Assembly: GCF_040372805.1 (NCBI RefSeq)
Contig: NZ_BAABWJ010000002.1
Span: 355,274 to 419,273, forward strand
Direction: 5' to 3'
Source of the DNA: Pseudoteredinibacter isoporae_A
Lineage (GTDB): Bacteria > Pseudomonadota > Gammaproteobacteria > Pseudomonadales > Cellvibrionaceae
Length of the DNA: 64,000 nucleotides
Part shown: positions 38,401 through 38,795 of the stretch, piece by piece
How positions within the stretch are numbered: the stretch's first letter is position 1
Layout of the letters: each line of letters starts with the position of its first letter
Notes under the pieces: model-generated
Databases searched by the model: none
Told to the model about the DNA's origin: nothing
Seen by the model: only the letters and a program-made list of their open reading frames with translations
Position numbers and translations under genes: made by a program

Positions 38401-38784
38401 CAGGATGGAGCGCTCAATGTGGAAGCAGAGACTCAAGGAACAACGATATACAGCTTGGAACTTACCTCTCCAAACGGTGTGCCTGCTCAAAGTAATGGTG
38501 AGTTAGAAATTCAGTACACCGGAGCGCTTGATGGTGAACAGAAAACTGAAATTCTCTCTGTACCTGTCAGCAACGACCCGGATGCGAGCATCGTGGTTGA
38601 TCCAGCTGTGCCTGATACCTTGCAATTGAAGGTGGGGGAACCCATTCAGGTGCCGATCAATATTGAAGATCCTGGATTAAATGACATTCGAGTGGAATAT
38701 CTGCTTGATGGTGAATTGTTGGAAGCTCCTCGCAAAGGTAGCGCGACACCTCCTTGCGAACCTTATCCAGAATGTAACTTTTAA
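5401..38784 (+). CDS. Giant exported modular Ig/beta-propeller/TIG protein (11,127 residues)
   Basis: One uninterrupted frame of 33.4 kb encodes 11,127 residues (about 1.2 MDa). It starts at GTG behind AAGGTGGAG. Residues 1-26 form a Sec signal peptide (hydrophobic LVLLLSCLLPQ, probable cut after TSFA). Order by eye: a unique N-terminal region to ~250; a Big-type domain to ~350; about 20 bacterial Ig-like domains (~448-2905); a region of its own (~2912-3216); seven blocks of propeller, SbsA-like Ig, TIG, TIG (~3217-7822); Ig-like domains; a propeller (~8332-8634); Ig-like; a larger propeller (~9003-9554); Ig-like; invasin-like domains (~10055-10414); TSP3 repeats (~10610-10716); and a tail ending CEPYPECNF. 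I see no enzyme motif, transmembrane anchor, LPXTG or exosortase tail. Cysteines are rare (about a dozen) and mostly paired at the two ends. A surface scaffold or adhesin is likely; its partners and ligand are unknown. The stop overlaps the next start (TAATG). Confidence 0.9.
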   Translation: MQSLYGKISAVLVLLLSCLLPQTSFAITADFLARSQLSPGAGRISYRFALDQCDNLAHAQFTAGSFQQTVGVSDFSPLSGEMSCYYDFEAEGSGNTSPSVVLSYHDGGSHNYAENFSYEQTAPSLELVSISVADVEGGNQLVVQVRAEDDTDLRYVEFNVDGLRASELRANGGIISKAREKAFARSGNMRLSFPAISSGLYTALIPFSTPLSLDEINRDGVVLLSAYASDASGNQSSISSVEFTGEKISEKPLSMSVAPSSITFGNILESLLIVPSVQFEFRGLTPLSGEGTGVTYRSSRPDLVSVTPGGVVYPLAETRGQAVSISVAYPGLDTQEIPVVVEFTKQAQNLEVDGLDASNKFVLPSLNTEHPPLSVYLVFDDGSKTLLNEQLNLEYSVSNEDSNLLSVGDDGSLTAHAVIDESTPVNIRVRVVQEPSVQADFFIAAVDAAPSVDFELPDEVAVDSELLLDAKAEDDVSIASVRYLVNGLQVGERVEAPFSMNLLISQDLGNQAVEFQAIATDSLGQETFSPVRSVNVRDVSTLDVPTLNFSRPAPNQLVVAETSIIIQAERDMGSSFVAGRDYQSEIKYVEFTLDGSVVSVSHFPLYETRKVGFEDHTFELWRSVVSVGRIAVEQTSLSVAATVYGRNNGISNVSGQLIKVVQNEKPSIRFTGLQNDNSVARGQKLDLPIVLVDDTLHLGAKLDLLANGEVVASYEIPEEILADANTSTNRELTETLEYQVSSSADFDQLSLKLRAVDFHGLISESEELRLQLSADQAPTVAISFPDASSTVVAGSVVELRANAEDDISIARVDFYVNDQLVGSDVSAPYSFNYQTPKEIQANQLLNIKAIATDSIGQAAESAVVTVTLGFDEDAPVINIVAPEITGNTNGQAVADVVEGTNFLLKAAGFDNVSVRSVLLRGVIKSNGSYIVTGNLEDELSGDDFVLQLASENAKNFSAAQIVKTPDIDSGTNEYAIEIEVVDFQGNRSTAAIIIRVVGDAAPQIISHNLFQSEYYTNGVARFSVSAEDDHLVSRIEAEFVDRSSGNTLTRVNQDSSNGLVPSKTVNAQFSLDLDLLGLGNNNRDIDVKLLAYDSSDQVSAEYSFGISLLKDEDKPLLAIEKPAIGSNVFAGQAFDLHWRVQDNAGLKKLGISQEGNALLDRSLSGNSQSDSLNIDVPEGIDSVDLRIEVEDVHGNILQRDIAFPVIVNNPPEITIHQPGIGSQFMEGELFTVTAVVIDDLGVESLQVSIQQDGVNAYVKEYTHSALYELMQDGGHVSVSLRMPNVDSSKPVKLVLLARDTAGLEGTAEIELSVEEDTDAPSVILDVPDKPIEVMPGDRVAVQGIAQDNRIVTDIEVMLEGPGSQLLKLEWEFFSRNDHLEKKTVANPLSLGELVLEERFISEFSGKVIIPSNYNVHAGQVLKLYVQTQDIAGNSAESNKLDVTILADEEAPEIHIINPEALELVVDSATDLNVNVLDNTQLESVLIFLQGSRDQPIGLTENIGKHDFNYSGVLDIQGKQVGETVSLVVEATDSSGNKNTETKTYQVVNDKSPTFTLDDDNSQSGALNKGGFSFHRIIVEDDYIPSLSTDGFEYFSIFSTLQRSSGDQVREIKSARAAVDGSPDGKALPVIDINYLEADIDIGLFINDTPYIQTESARLRQWPLPKIKGQLRLQLPVDYSASYQVSLFSSSDCSQLLQEQEYQDFVDLDALLAGKSAYVEITPVVKDGSGQTIEFFIEKILLDTSSFKQIQRVHGRRSAYSAADPNHLQVSLQLWDQMSGGRRQATLGASLLKSSSSLRSVYNDIIVAPVDDGGHLEVYAHGLDGIERDPAPIQPIARQRLQLDQENPNVELLSPASHQAVVPLQPLDIDVRVNDNSSILRSLKLVDVDGNVLAEQAGYFGIEPASGLSDYKLSYTVPRNPASQLALRLLATDHSGNSVSEEIRFPVAENTSPTLQITEFKSYKVNGVFNNVIDSPQQLNLGEFYVRTGESFQFDSVIYDDAGLSKIVIERVDPIQGNEVVYEENFGNTCPEIQPLRKELSTELVFQQYEATQFRIRVEDNFGNVSNREFVVSPVQNLRPLVRILTPRDQQSIVSGSFQIKVGVALTDDRVVPYDGLSVSAGGIQLIELTRRDGLSPEDVDDVALVAAYDSMYAQYLNEYSESLAREYGLMNSPNALVREYVLELPQAAISGTEQIELNVQVRDSDGSVGNHVINLNIVPDDINPEVVLHKPGVGSSAVEGAALELMFSAYDNSKVSSIELYQSYGARLHDGNYVQLDYGNPLRIVDNIERRDFNVITTQNIDTPEFAQAVDIDTFSEIQGRIDGSQAGDDFFVWFKLVARDEAGNTKTRELSFPISVDQQPVVDIRSPIQGESIVELDRLAVNVDAFDDIAIETVTLVATHPQLGEIYSRILRQAPYTFIVDVPAFDASNSANNQLQLQVRAQDTFNNGQQVATESMTLNIVEDTPPVVSISKPDNESRVLEGEVVLIQVAAIDDIGLESVSLNVNGLPGGQKSYVDTSFPYEFALEIPYGMAGKAIELSSSAVELRYHGDARVSITNGLTRLLVGKDDVAPTIKIDLPKAPGAFAAENRSLPFSVVVEDNVEVGAVKLKLFADINGNGTFEASEEQTSRIFFRGPFAGTIPLRSIKDYLGTDTTKTELAMSLVIEALDGAGNVSVERRAVTLRPNQPPIVDGINILDIEGFSLGSTIAEITEGRDILVNVSATDAESGVDSVDLLWAYGEPDKLNYTKLSRDNVAPYQFTVAVPETPGQVISFKAIATDIDGFSSSESAALTMTIANDKPPQAQIISPANDETAIVDGQSFDVIVEAIDDLGRRGIDRVVFYVNNEVVETVTNSQHTPEGGANLQNQYKINVIAPQGAKGLALHAVVFDVKGHSTKTQVVRVGVVEDTVKPKLAVLSPIDDAIVTAAETMLLGLEVTDIGSDIGRTVYANLDRQYRNPAGEWESIYETRVELQRDDNSPTRPDLPLSNADDFRYIYWARFADGNILRRGQETNERVLLTYQVETENHDVEESVRLEIGLPLAERYFLLPDEPSENSRSLANKVYYSAVDRFIDQDRAATMVAAWSTVNPMNLEAGSKGTSSASGNAKSGLFFPEQQDEINGSGNIKYLYSDVLLNGGEVFAGTISELSAGADFILAGKSAVDTLSGPSGNNFSQTLINNIESNAQTGRVYSNDTEAELLIFSSKSDPRHPGLPYSLSGRIALPFPDVYGLHSAGQLAFVANGLGGVQVFNISELESPYKASFIQTTGLARDVVVDGRFAYIAASEEGLVIADVSDPAMPVVAKLDTFGIANRLTIKAGIVYLTDMAGDTQNSQLNIIDVRDPYQPKLLNTVALTPARKDLLAGGSYDVSVLGNQAFVSVHYSNAEGKAVQGIVEIIDLPSLEEVGLDATIPVITHPEASNQDRGSRGFSVVRGGIYVAAGTQGLARVTLPSLTVLSTSPKSGARDLNSQIASVEIELSSALPADIDIPAYIRVTVSDPLIGEDISDRFTMSLTQPAGIESNRNISLVPAPDFSFAANTEYFVELSEGLTALNGQVLPRSYGFSFSTSRAGAESAPVIESITPNAGGIEGGTEIVVSGEHFGEGAELFIGKQKTVISSIELADAEQPYDRIHATTVANVAGPASVMVRNRHGLETELIGGFNYIQTLQLSFVNPAVVKIDGQDTVVELTGYGFSNQTSIKAWRETHPDDVREYSVDGEALTLLSAQKMRWRIPNFSDYRGFLNVELSDELGRVYYAHNALFYGKLSVNGVIEATAPLGVSGAGDYIPDAGKLPPGKIVATAADPDQNLFYVLGAGYSDRQKFEVNPDVKYNSLEEFRQFAAPGWISLVAYQPGDLENAAPMHGLGYFNLPQDVVPQSMALEGEHFYLSAGGHGYSRIDTEFEDRRMIFVYEREDRDLASQGNPGVGRDRNYIYALELNFSVAPELMVAKDNILVVSQKLSRAVPGEGVAVISIADPSRPSVVKTLSTAVIAGETVQLKPSYVDIIGSSLHVGTESGTVVFDLSKPSIPQINDHGVSGSAERGNNWIFSLSGKTLRSFGIRGESDTELLGSYSDNGLTLPGRKTAIAAASSLSAYATFKSNLNSPPDSYVGVLDAGQPDNLRLLDAVKLPDYAKTSTRSLQLNGDGILNGFTEGAVGNPGLSSKLLLIDTEILDITNSQPYNGEANVSPDAEIVLQFNRPLAIPAGETAAAYLSRYLALVHDDGTANGQVQAINISYDEGSPKTIRLQANSQLQGSENYYIQLKDEAGSRRSLGLLNHRIYFSTAVSVGLKPEIQEIQPQQLPTAGGQINVLVKNANNPAFTIAGEAVSIASQLQTNPEEIRFTLDVGENLAGLAELEIINQNGMTDRELGALQFVEPMVLNSISPNSGSVNGGTEVIFSGRGFGSDSTRLSVYFGDLAVPSENIRVLDAQTVKVITPAGRVGTVDVRLSVSGGLSSTLEHAFSYEQAVDANIRGGGREHIYDLDLDPTATFVLAAKGQDGILIYDINPAKYLNGQGAGDGAEIDPSVLKQLIDADGDGTDDRVLAEIDLPESYRAYGVEFYFERSLDRAFVTASNGSEAALFILSLNSADLSKSHVVKQIALPSALAKGITAQSNEIAIAMGEAGFGIVDSYLQNKAYLSSRFTLPNQQQALDVVALPAENGKSRYLLLAGQFDPQTNRLLNPEDLDSGGLYLLENSAEKGIELLSSLPLPGLKLAKEGGNFFVASGEAGLSAVTLGSDGELQLLSRVSFDTHVYDVDVKGGIAYLALGTGGVASVDVSNPSNPIVGTGLQVEAAGHYEAVLLTDFSVVTGGLSSDGRQGFLQTSDSLALTVSSVLPDDGYVYKDQAGAIITLRFNKEIDVYPDNIDKFKLVSESGSVVETSVSIENNDAKIRITSPNVLSNGDVLRLRAEAGIASAKAINDGYSVLFELQQDREFTFEYQANRGDKPELNTVVPRRLELGIQTQINVTARNASANAERLRLFIGGLEATIQSVIDDDAEQGSIIIEALAPAISIAGQFDVELHSLSRGVWRKSLLKGGVAVDGSLKVESISPIWGPVDSETQYTVIGSGFEPGHSLGNGIKASIGGIPVSALEVISPSEMLITVSGGAPGLKDLVIENRYGREVRVENAVGYGLRTLSEAQVNGLNPQSIVVEQEGGVALADAGLFSTLFSSSSQNDSGTPSGDSSGQETPDANSISELLGGGASIDPLIASSFDIQDGDQTLLVGGASTLPSGSTGHVDLLTHQNFLELDMKRAASGLSEQEKIEFSELEGRGLPTAADSLGLELFSYTKNNTDHKALLVANGVGGVAMLNLDDSQGMQVVSRELQAYQGDVTYGIEVVGRAVLASTFGGAGERPLFSDPPPPKCEPTAGMGSTNAGRIKLLSYLSPEDPVDLGAIQGVPGAARLRAHNDWLFGVGGVNDTGWPEICPFDLRTAGASRLPPPPDSGGVVLGVVNAYNAFDPQLSRKFEFEGNPKDIAFYGDFAIVSIENFGLRIFNLKREEQIAAVDFSNIISRTPKLSSLKVVGNLLLVSAGSAGLMVFDISEPLSPVIISAGTAEVVNDLDIFKGRLLAASHRGVVQLELPHSLVLKASHVEGDKIGADESIVLTFNEPVTVDSVTDVRNWVITDDEGNAVSGLNITAVNDADNQLNSVELSFDRKAGKTYRVQLKDLRNLRGSGLWRPFQMNLTAADTGAVRPVIEGFAEPTYRFGESRDLIIDGSGLRNDPAVKVRIDNREVSYEYVDENTLRIPAVTVELLGLSAGAHHLQISDSGLVANQLGALVVAEAMTDASFDLSRESGSSEGGPVVSITSQSKVFLPGAKIILRSFSGKEIRTQEIQAGNYLYNLHDDVRSMQRMDFRLPAVTEPELYEVLVTQSGLEHKVGEFSFQLREGRGIQLPNYPPQRIGALGSRNEELFVGVDLGGVQDSASAIPYGLEIFDIAIWDRPVRLGQLATNAPVNGLALAGDSVYLAADSAGVLQIDVRDRAKPYVVKQLEIPGNRVMDVAFNAAEHVLAVAIDNGQGGSFIRFIDVLDPELDAATQYSTLNLNRSELSGSVVDIDWLGQRLYVLLQRADTLELLTYHDVANANFERQVIERASVQANQRPSFEVYYGQILISTGAEYLILREDGQSGFYETTYWQEAQEYYSEIASISGRVFAAVESGLQEVGNGQLVLTSTSNFSAGISSGESIQFAFNQLLNTDQLLPGQGVRIETAAGDVVDPANYQLVAVNTLGGAQVEVRLLPGYSYEGGLRILLEPSIATLSGQVLDREISFDFDRSLKQRPEINSVVRFSDDTEYSEHFHADGTETARVKGNGFGQDPAALNIRVANVLVSAADILSVDEQQLSFRVPDLKLGNDAVALSLSIEREGLSSTVHGAMIRLPKLALETLTPDSGPPEGGGLVDIYGRGFDASTQISFGSQIAGDIRLLSENHLQVRVPSGELGRVDVSATSQLFADETATLGSAYFYTEKQIGTVDLPRDNAAPISALALSDQVLYAVTGGSYPVVNEQGRVLSTSTSVDAQLVLSDVSDPLRPELLFRDLAGKQLPYHFRSTINPEGFRDIELDGKHLYLVGGDRLYHFDITLPSDPSLLREYRLNDQLHDVTAEGGLLYVAGEKGVYAYRVGPDLDLQRLIVMDTNKLGGKPSKLALSDELLWVALAEARKVVSIELRSGLYNIEHNIAALDSSANSYRPEDILVHQDKLLVSTGEGASVQVYQLGDVANNARAELSLLILRQDGEVFAGDLAIQGQDLYVAAGQGDLQLFDISTWLAGDFRQGLALKQYYSLTGSAEAVVLADKSFYVGSAYIYADGEPAENPVSVDAHIGGLGGGLNTFEPKGLAVIEQLPTSGAYLPVDGAIEIQFNRILDNSQLALIDSSLLSLTQAGQRVEGLSSVSTNNAGSRIRFKPTTELDAEKVYQLTLSGALKDIHGNLLGEDYRFGFTASAHRQPKAKQLQPNAGTWRGGSRITVLGSELANVDTIWLGDKSIAASEFVVHKDSEVQFDAPALSVSPAGNLSVGLRLSAGSMNQFMPLAFTYVADPEIQEIGEYSRDSESVLEQVKSFEFNGNQRIGIRGLGLGVGTRIQINGRPASGVEYHNDSLISFDLPRDTIGTLTISLSNLPSGNDRIENTQLTVVLGSKIGRPGIHQISRDGSMLAMSSTNSVSLFSQIEAGLPTLLSQIPQSGTVEAVAISEGYLVVADGAGDQLRVYDIANVYSPREINQFDLPEAASLDDLVLQGQTILVRTQNDVYAAHVKAGDFVRIETGSAIVDLVADKQHAYVLYGDRLEVRSLEQPETVAATHNHSLSSASNIVLDQQRALIYSASGFELLTLSRIRSQQQLPLLGSYTGGIEELTFEGELLALYKENELRLFDINLASGSVIELTELSEVDIKQYTPDNLSLSNGTLSWVDSERNYRFANVPFANVVRVLPEQGIASANATVALNFSGSSESWEGVTLGLKDLESNSDISGVTSLLGSRLSFQRVDGNYIEGRDYQINLLNEPQQTLVGANVSFDLPWDIFAQALFGAVKFEVYDISPNLILIDSSHDISVTGDMLENITEVYLNGTQLAAQQWRYDEQNKTIVLSLSVSEQGDYSVRFRSLYHEQTLLGAIVAQAPLGAIQATTDNAAANNLLSDTGGDTIVIAGEGLGKDLVVYMVPSGFESGYTQADRLNGDFSNNQYTASSPAVEHDQLYSLILIREDSGQETVLQDVLTGVDDTSPILEEQQLMSRTRNLVLEFDEPVVATAMSVQEEILDYSASALLDVSAQFDLVQTQEKLELKLLPGFELRSNRRYTITIEGIADERGNQPTETQTLSAGVFTQVLNTEDSLEPRNIQILNAANDQVLNEGDAFTRGRQYEVSFAAEDNLDEIDDLIFRVRLSTDGGASYGAQTELASDESFELDMPAGVDSLSIRVDVVDSSGNSAQLILPLTVADPDIAIGDMQLSPSSVEEASRVLISFELNGDVGLVREANIRVLDRWYPAEIILNGESQAQVQLSFLNPKLADIAPVTEIPVRLSLEYGEGVNITADSSYTLVQDATAPTISIVSPRDGDKVPVGEPVDIILKSFDLFGVDRVEVSIGVGGFVEADSPTSHRFTPDNLGGLTIAARVIDSSGLITEASPITVEVIEGQAQTEALSILKPKDGAEFYEGEQVEFEVLLGKDQGTLNLFIGGDENDARNPTPITLDRTAQSSDRFSFNATMPTIGESAVLFATLEAEGAQDRRFINLIKDDGLDLDPEITVLPENNVLAGSELWLKAKAPDTMEDFDSSSSLTIIDPKDQGQTQELPFSDGLQVYRSRDVGAEVLLRAELRDRSGNSKSAEKTLAKIPYLNTNKQLAYTAPAGDQRVVALHHLPGAGSDRILLALDKAVEERFAVNDLSGSEVLSGSGRLLRSEMTGLGLFLLLEDQSGQRIDYFAHTTNGFAPVQSLRLYGDLLATASNIAYLQFGQHVSAAVFTEEGISWLAGIQTGGEIRSAEASINGLLLLNSEGVEELRINYQAAVPQLELSSSIVAAGYTELASQHDRLYLWNNKQIAAYSRGQTVQHLHTIELAGEVRDHVTDGELVWLQIDSDLSSKAWYGLRGEELLAIRTEGFVKQWFAGNKLYELYREDDRDKLYSRSLNATATAPVLSPVVEANVQSVDIILEHNAETLGGAESYIVDTSGNYRPAARGSKDGKPMLRIARSQLAAGNLQLLYRDRSGAEERVDLTISHTPLGTIDSVIPVAAQDLSRGAEIPLRAYFADTARVDEASIEVSGERKLAVGEQAVMRWVRLPEGGDTADLRYYANGSVQLENSHNLIDNDPSLDSVTLAAPQNNQRFAEGELMSVSYQLTDNNSEFRFAVATLSSFEGEEVARLYLPESNGQFALRLPLLSSQQNFNLVVRAYYGDSYRYSELARNIRISPQLQLPDAQLQGVSSAVMRGSRLRLSHQNNLASDLRATIEITDINGTVLASGEREIDFSVNVASDVNQLRVQARVRDQLGNERSRQYRIAVYDGLTANSGSAPTYDFALTAADELLLVQGRTVRNLAGDTLLQLGGTVTAATYLGDKLLLAISGEGLKLYGRADPAQSYSEEASYSLSGNVESMSSLAHDRLLLNVDGRLVAYQVFGKELSTTNVASIQGQVLAVQVQGEHFLVLSNTGLYRLNRNYTVAASSNGSFKAMAAMDGFVYLVDESGNWRAYDESFDEYRLSLNHSAQQLIPLQNELLVLDGDKGRAQLIDFRNPFLPEVRGSFVIPTATEADSAFLYGGELFLGGSSQQKLSLASAASGLLKLYEDDRPKGNVSSVAIDRGYYLAAADYYGSISQHLDENGQWDIQVVPAPYQESAQIVDAEAGRAFVLQRGVQRILDLRKLLDQKTEALLQGAQFEDFALSNTRLAASVGNQLYMVDLDQSGQGSLEVGASEPISALAVADKLVYTADGQGVVYQVATELPIESGRENIQALFNAGEAVSQLAASGDHLFYGAGHRIHRYTIASLLDESFDLEGSVSALAYRQGMVWFAVGKKLYRSDAYNWTQPELVLELDVTVQDIAIDGDRLLLALGENGLEIYRIATSMLAADPSLANPASMKVLQQGDEIELSLADTSGVRAVDYYVDGRLLSRQTAEPFATRVMLPADLRNGQTFDVSAKIESVYGLHRESVARSLVLQGENQPSNNFRIGMDLTKPHRNLYLPNPVQIEAYVLNSSQPIQQVEFYEADSASGPFTLIAKRTGPVYSVQKFYELDANKFIKARAIDIYGNFTETPAQAVTRLVDPFAPEVELQIEGLIKNGNPVAGRPFTILAKSSDTGSGVDTAFLKRNGLIVAVARGGDDISYTETAPELGTQLNFEIEALDFSDNKSSSTLNLTVLNDLLPSIDEVRVGDDIYEREEFRVEVRASDDISVAAIELNWQGERIEMNLGKDYAGFYRHQLKDNRSGRVSGQIDEPLVVKVIDSSGQVQTQNDSVTIKENKAPEADKLSIVKPTSGYYGFRNIIRVSNLREANGENRREYLNLELIQEDQDGTPIKVHKAYTADESKYFEVTADPGSSADDIYRFRIKLIDELGQESLTEVQSFPLNALPDQLRFVDEVGVNPGVATVGSELTFKLLVLDGSGIAISGAEVDLVLRTANGSHIQDIANGLPSDENGIVNFAWTSPSEAAAYKVVARSRTVVGLQAEHELQLISGDQSSVSIDYIEAVKPGETATITARVLDKDGNVVVQNSSSKVSLTITEPLFHFGFAEGVVIEPLQPEGEKATVTLNEGELSVDLSASVKGGDYELTVLVDGQELPIVYDNDGESATDPVSVDAIPLTVSYGSPQGFAMETIAMSNHQFGREDVLETGETATVSLALVDEYGNRVKTIDNAGQTQDANLTVNISENGESQINGQADSATLQISAGYVEFAVQNDEVETIELNLSSVTPQLSGVDNSASHSLVFARRPAAINQRRFVQTRDDDPALIEFTFSEPVKQQSSADMVRLLLDDQEVSGLTELSDSTVSFTFVEAMELGRCYQFTTVGSSLVSVADDTPVLERAANLCAPVISIPAQPDPYMLEGSSENLVVTTAANFNPNGFEGMELRVAGESFFVSYPELQFTVPTTTGTAANDGDSFDIELEIVGAGTPMDVANTRSIRILQRDGDFDNDGLNNALEVLLQLDPISSDSNGDGTDDGAEDSDNDGLSNSDELSRGTEPFNPDSDDDGLNDGVEVNTHGTDPLNPDHDNDDIPDGLEVATGSSPTDPASGDISSAVTAIVVNPSDILIDLDAANEVSLEVTATAEAAGRQYELNVSENRFGTQYTSNDSSIIESLGNGRFALRKDGETSIDIALGSANANIPVKINPGVGPQGAWRLRPMLPAQRLYAGSNHAKLWLEYQDTQAVGELMSVKLDGQAMNFKVNSLLPSWIHRAPKLIENGQIEEVVYDPASGGYLPLFVRFDYIGGYLDLYTRLCTDSGCSNTVSRDQTLMIDDGSPSADDRIENEDDLKPGNSYILVVTVRSEALKMEDILANKPIQPSNPPSQPGNLFVSLSFQDGALNVEAETQGTTIYSLELTSPNGVPAQSNGELEIQYTGALDGEQKTEILSVPVSNDPDASIVVDPAVPDTLQLKVGEPIQVPINIEDPGLNDIRVEYLLDGELLEAPRKGSATPPCEPYPECNF
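6742..14115 (+). repeat. Array of about 20 bacterial Ig-like domains in the giant protein
   Basis: Roughly every 300-430 bases a domain begins with Pro and a hydrophobic strand (for example PTVAISFPD, PEITIHQPG, PVVDIRSPI, PVVSISKPD). An acidic pair follows (EDD, IDD, YDN, VDD), then V.FYVN or similar, and the domain ends with A.D..G. This is the pattern of the bacterial Ig family often found in adhesins and wall proteins (Big_7-like). Copies are strongly diverged, so the array is old and not a DNA-level tandem repeat. Acidic loops between domains could bind calcium and stiffen the rod. Confidence 0.8.
14116..15048 (+). other. Unassigned stretch of the giant protein between Ig array and propeller blocks
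   Basis: This stretch covers about residues 2906-3216. It starts like one more Ig domain (KPKLAVLSPIDDAIV) but then runs into sequence that matches neither neighbour. That sequence is rich in aromatic and charged residues (RYIYWARFADG, ERYFLLPDEPSE), followed by a small-residue stretch with SAGADFILAGKSAVDTLSG. No known catalytic motif is seen. It marks the switch from the Ig rod to the propeller blocks. Confidence 0.5.
15049..28865 (+). repeat. Seven-fold repeat of a four-domain block (propeller, SbsA-like Ig, TIG, TIG)
   Basis: Propeller starts lie near 15049, 16690, 18796, 20806, 23086, 24808 and 26806, a period of about 1.6-2.3 kb. In each block a propeller with LVIVD-type blades (for example FAYIAASEEGLVIADVSDP) is followed by an SbsA/Big_5-like Ig domain. 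That domain has the pattern S..P..G......I.L.FN, and ends with Y...L. Two TIG/IPT domains follow (ITPN.GG..GGTEIVVSG..FG is the clearest). The last block carries an extra SbsA-like domain (28550-28865). Block 4 has an insert with two proline runs and a Cys pair (about 20880-21760). Blocks are diverged in sequence but constant in order. Confidence 0.75.
28885..30390 (+). repeat. Second Ig-like array of the giant protein
   Basis: About four Ig-like domains follow the propeller blocks. They carry the same family marks as the first array: ILNAANDQVLNEGDAF, PTISIVSPRDGDKVPVGEPV, LSILKPKDGAEFYEGEQVEF and PEITVLPENNVLAGSELWL. The segment with GDMQLSPSSVEEASRVLISF is less typical. The array links the seven-block region to the next propeller. 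Confidence 0.65.
30394..31300 (+). other. Eighth propeller-like domain of the giant protein
   Basis: About residues 8332-8634. Repeating strands of the type DRILLALDKAVEERFAV, LGLFLLLEDQSG, SNIAYLQFG, DRLYLWNNKQIAAYSRG and GELVWLQIDSD give a period near 45 residues, as expected for propeller blades. The LVIVD signature is weak, so the family is not certain. Ig-like domains follow at about 31300-32385. Confidence 0.55.
32408..34060 (+). other. Ninth, larger propeller-like region of the giant protein
   Basis: About residues 9003-9554. Blade-like repeats include DELLLVQGRTVRNLAG, DKLLLAISGEGLKLYG, DRLLLNVDGRLVAYQ, NELLVLDGDKGRAQLIDF, TRLAASVGNQLYMVDL and DRLLLALGENGLEIYRI. The 550-residue length suits one large or two fused propellers. 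It is flanked by Ig-like domains on both sides (about 31300-32385 and 34075-35560). Confidence 0.55.
35563..36640 (+). repeat. Invasin/Big_1-like domains of the giant protein
   Basis: About residues 10055-10414. At least two domains show the filamin/invasin-type Big_1 pattern: LTFKLLVLDGSGIAISGAEV then DENGIVNFAWTSP.AAAYKV, and ATVSLALVDEYGNRV then a GYVEFAV strand. A third, partial copy (ATITARVLDKDGNVVV) lies between them. Such domains are known as rod spacers in intimin/invasin adhesins. An SbsA-like domain follows at about 36640-36930. Confidence 0.6.
37228..37548 (+). repeat. TSP3-type calcium-binding repeats near the C-terminus of the giant protein
   Basis: About residues 10610-10716 hold five acidic loops of the form D.DNDGL.N..E, including DSDNDGLSNSDEL, DSDDDGLNDGVEV and DHDNDDIPDGLEV, separated by short turns containing TDP.NPD. 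This is the bacterial thrombospondin type 3 pattern, with oxygen ligands for Ca2+. In T2SS and other secreted proteins such stretches often precede the C-terminal domain and fold only outside the cell, where calcium is high. Confidence 0.85.
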
Positions 38785-38795
38785 TGGAAGTTGAA

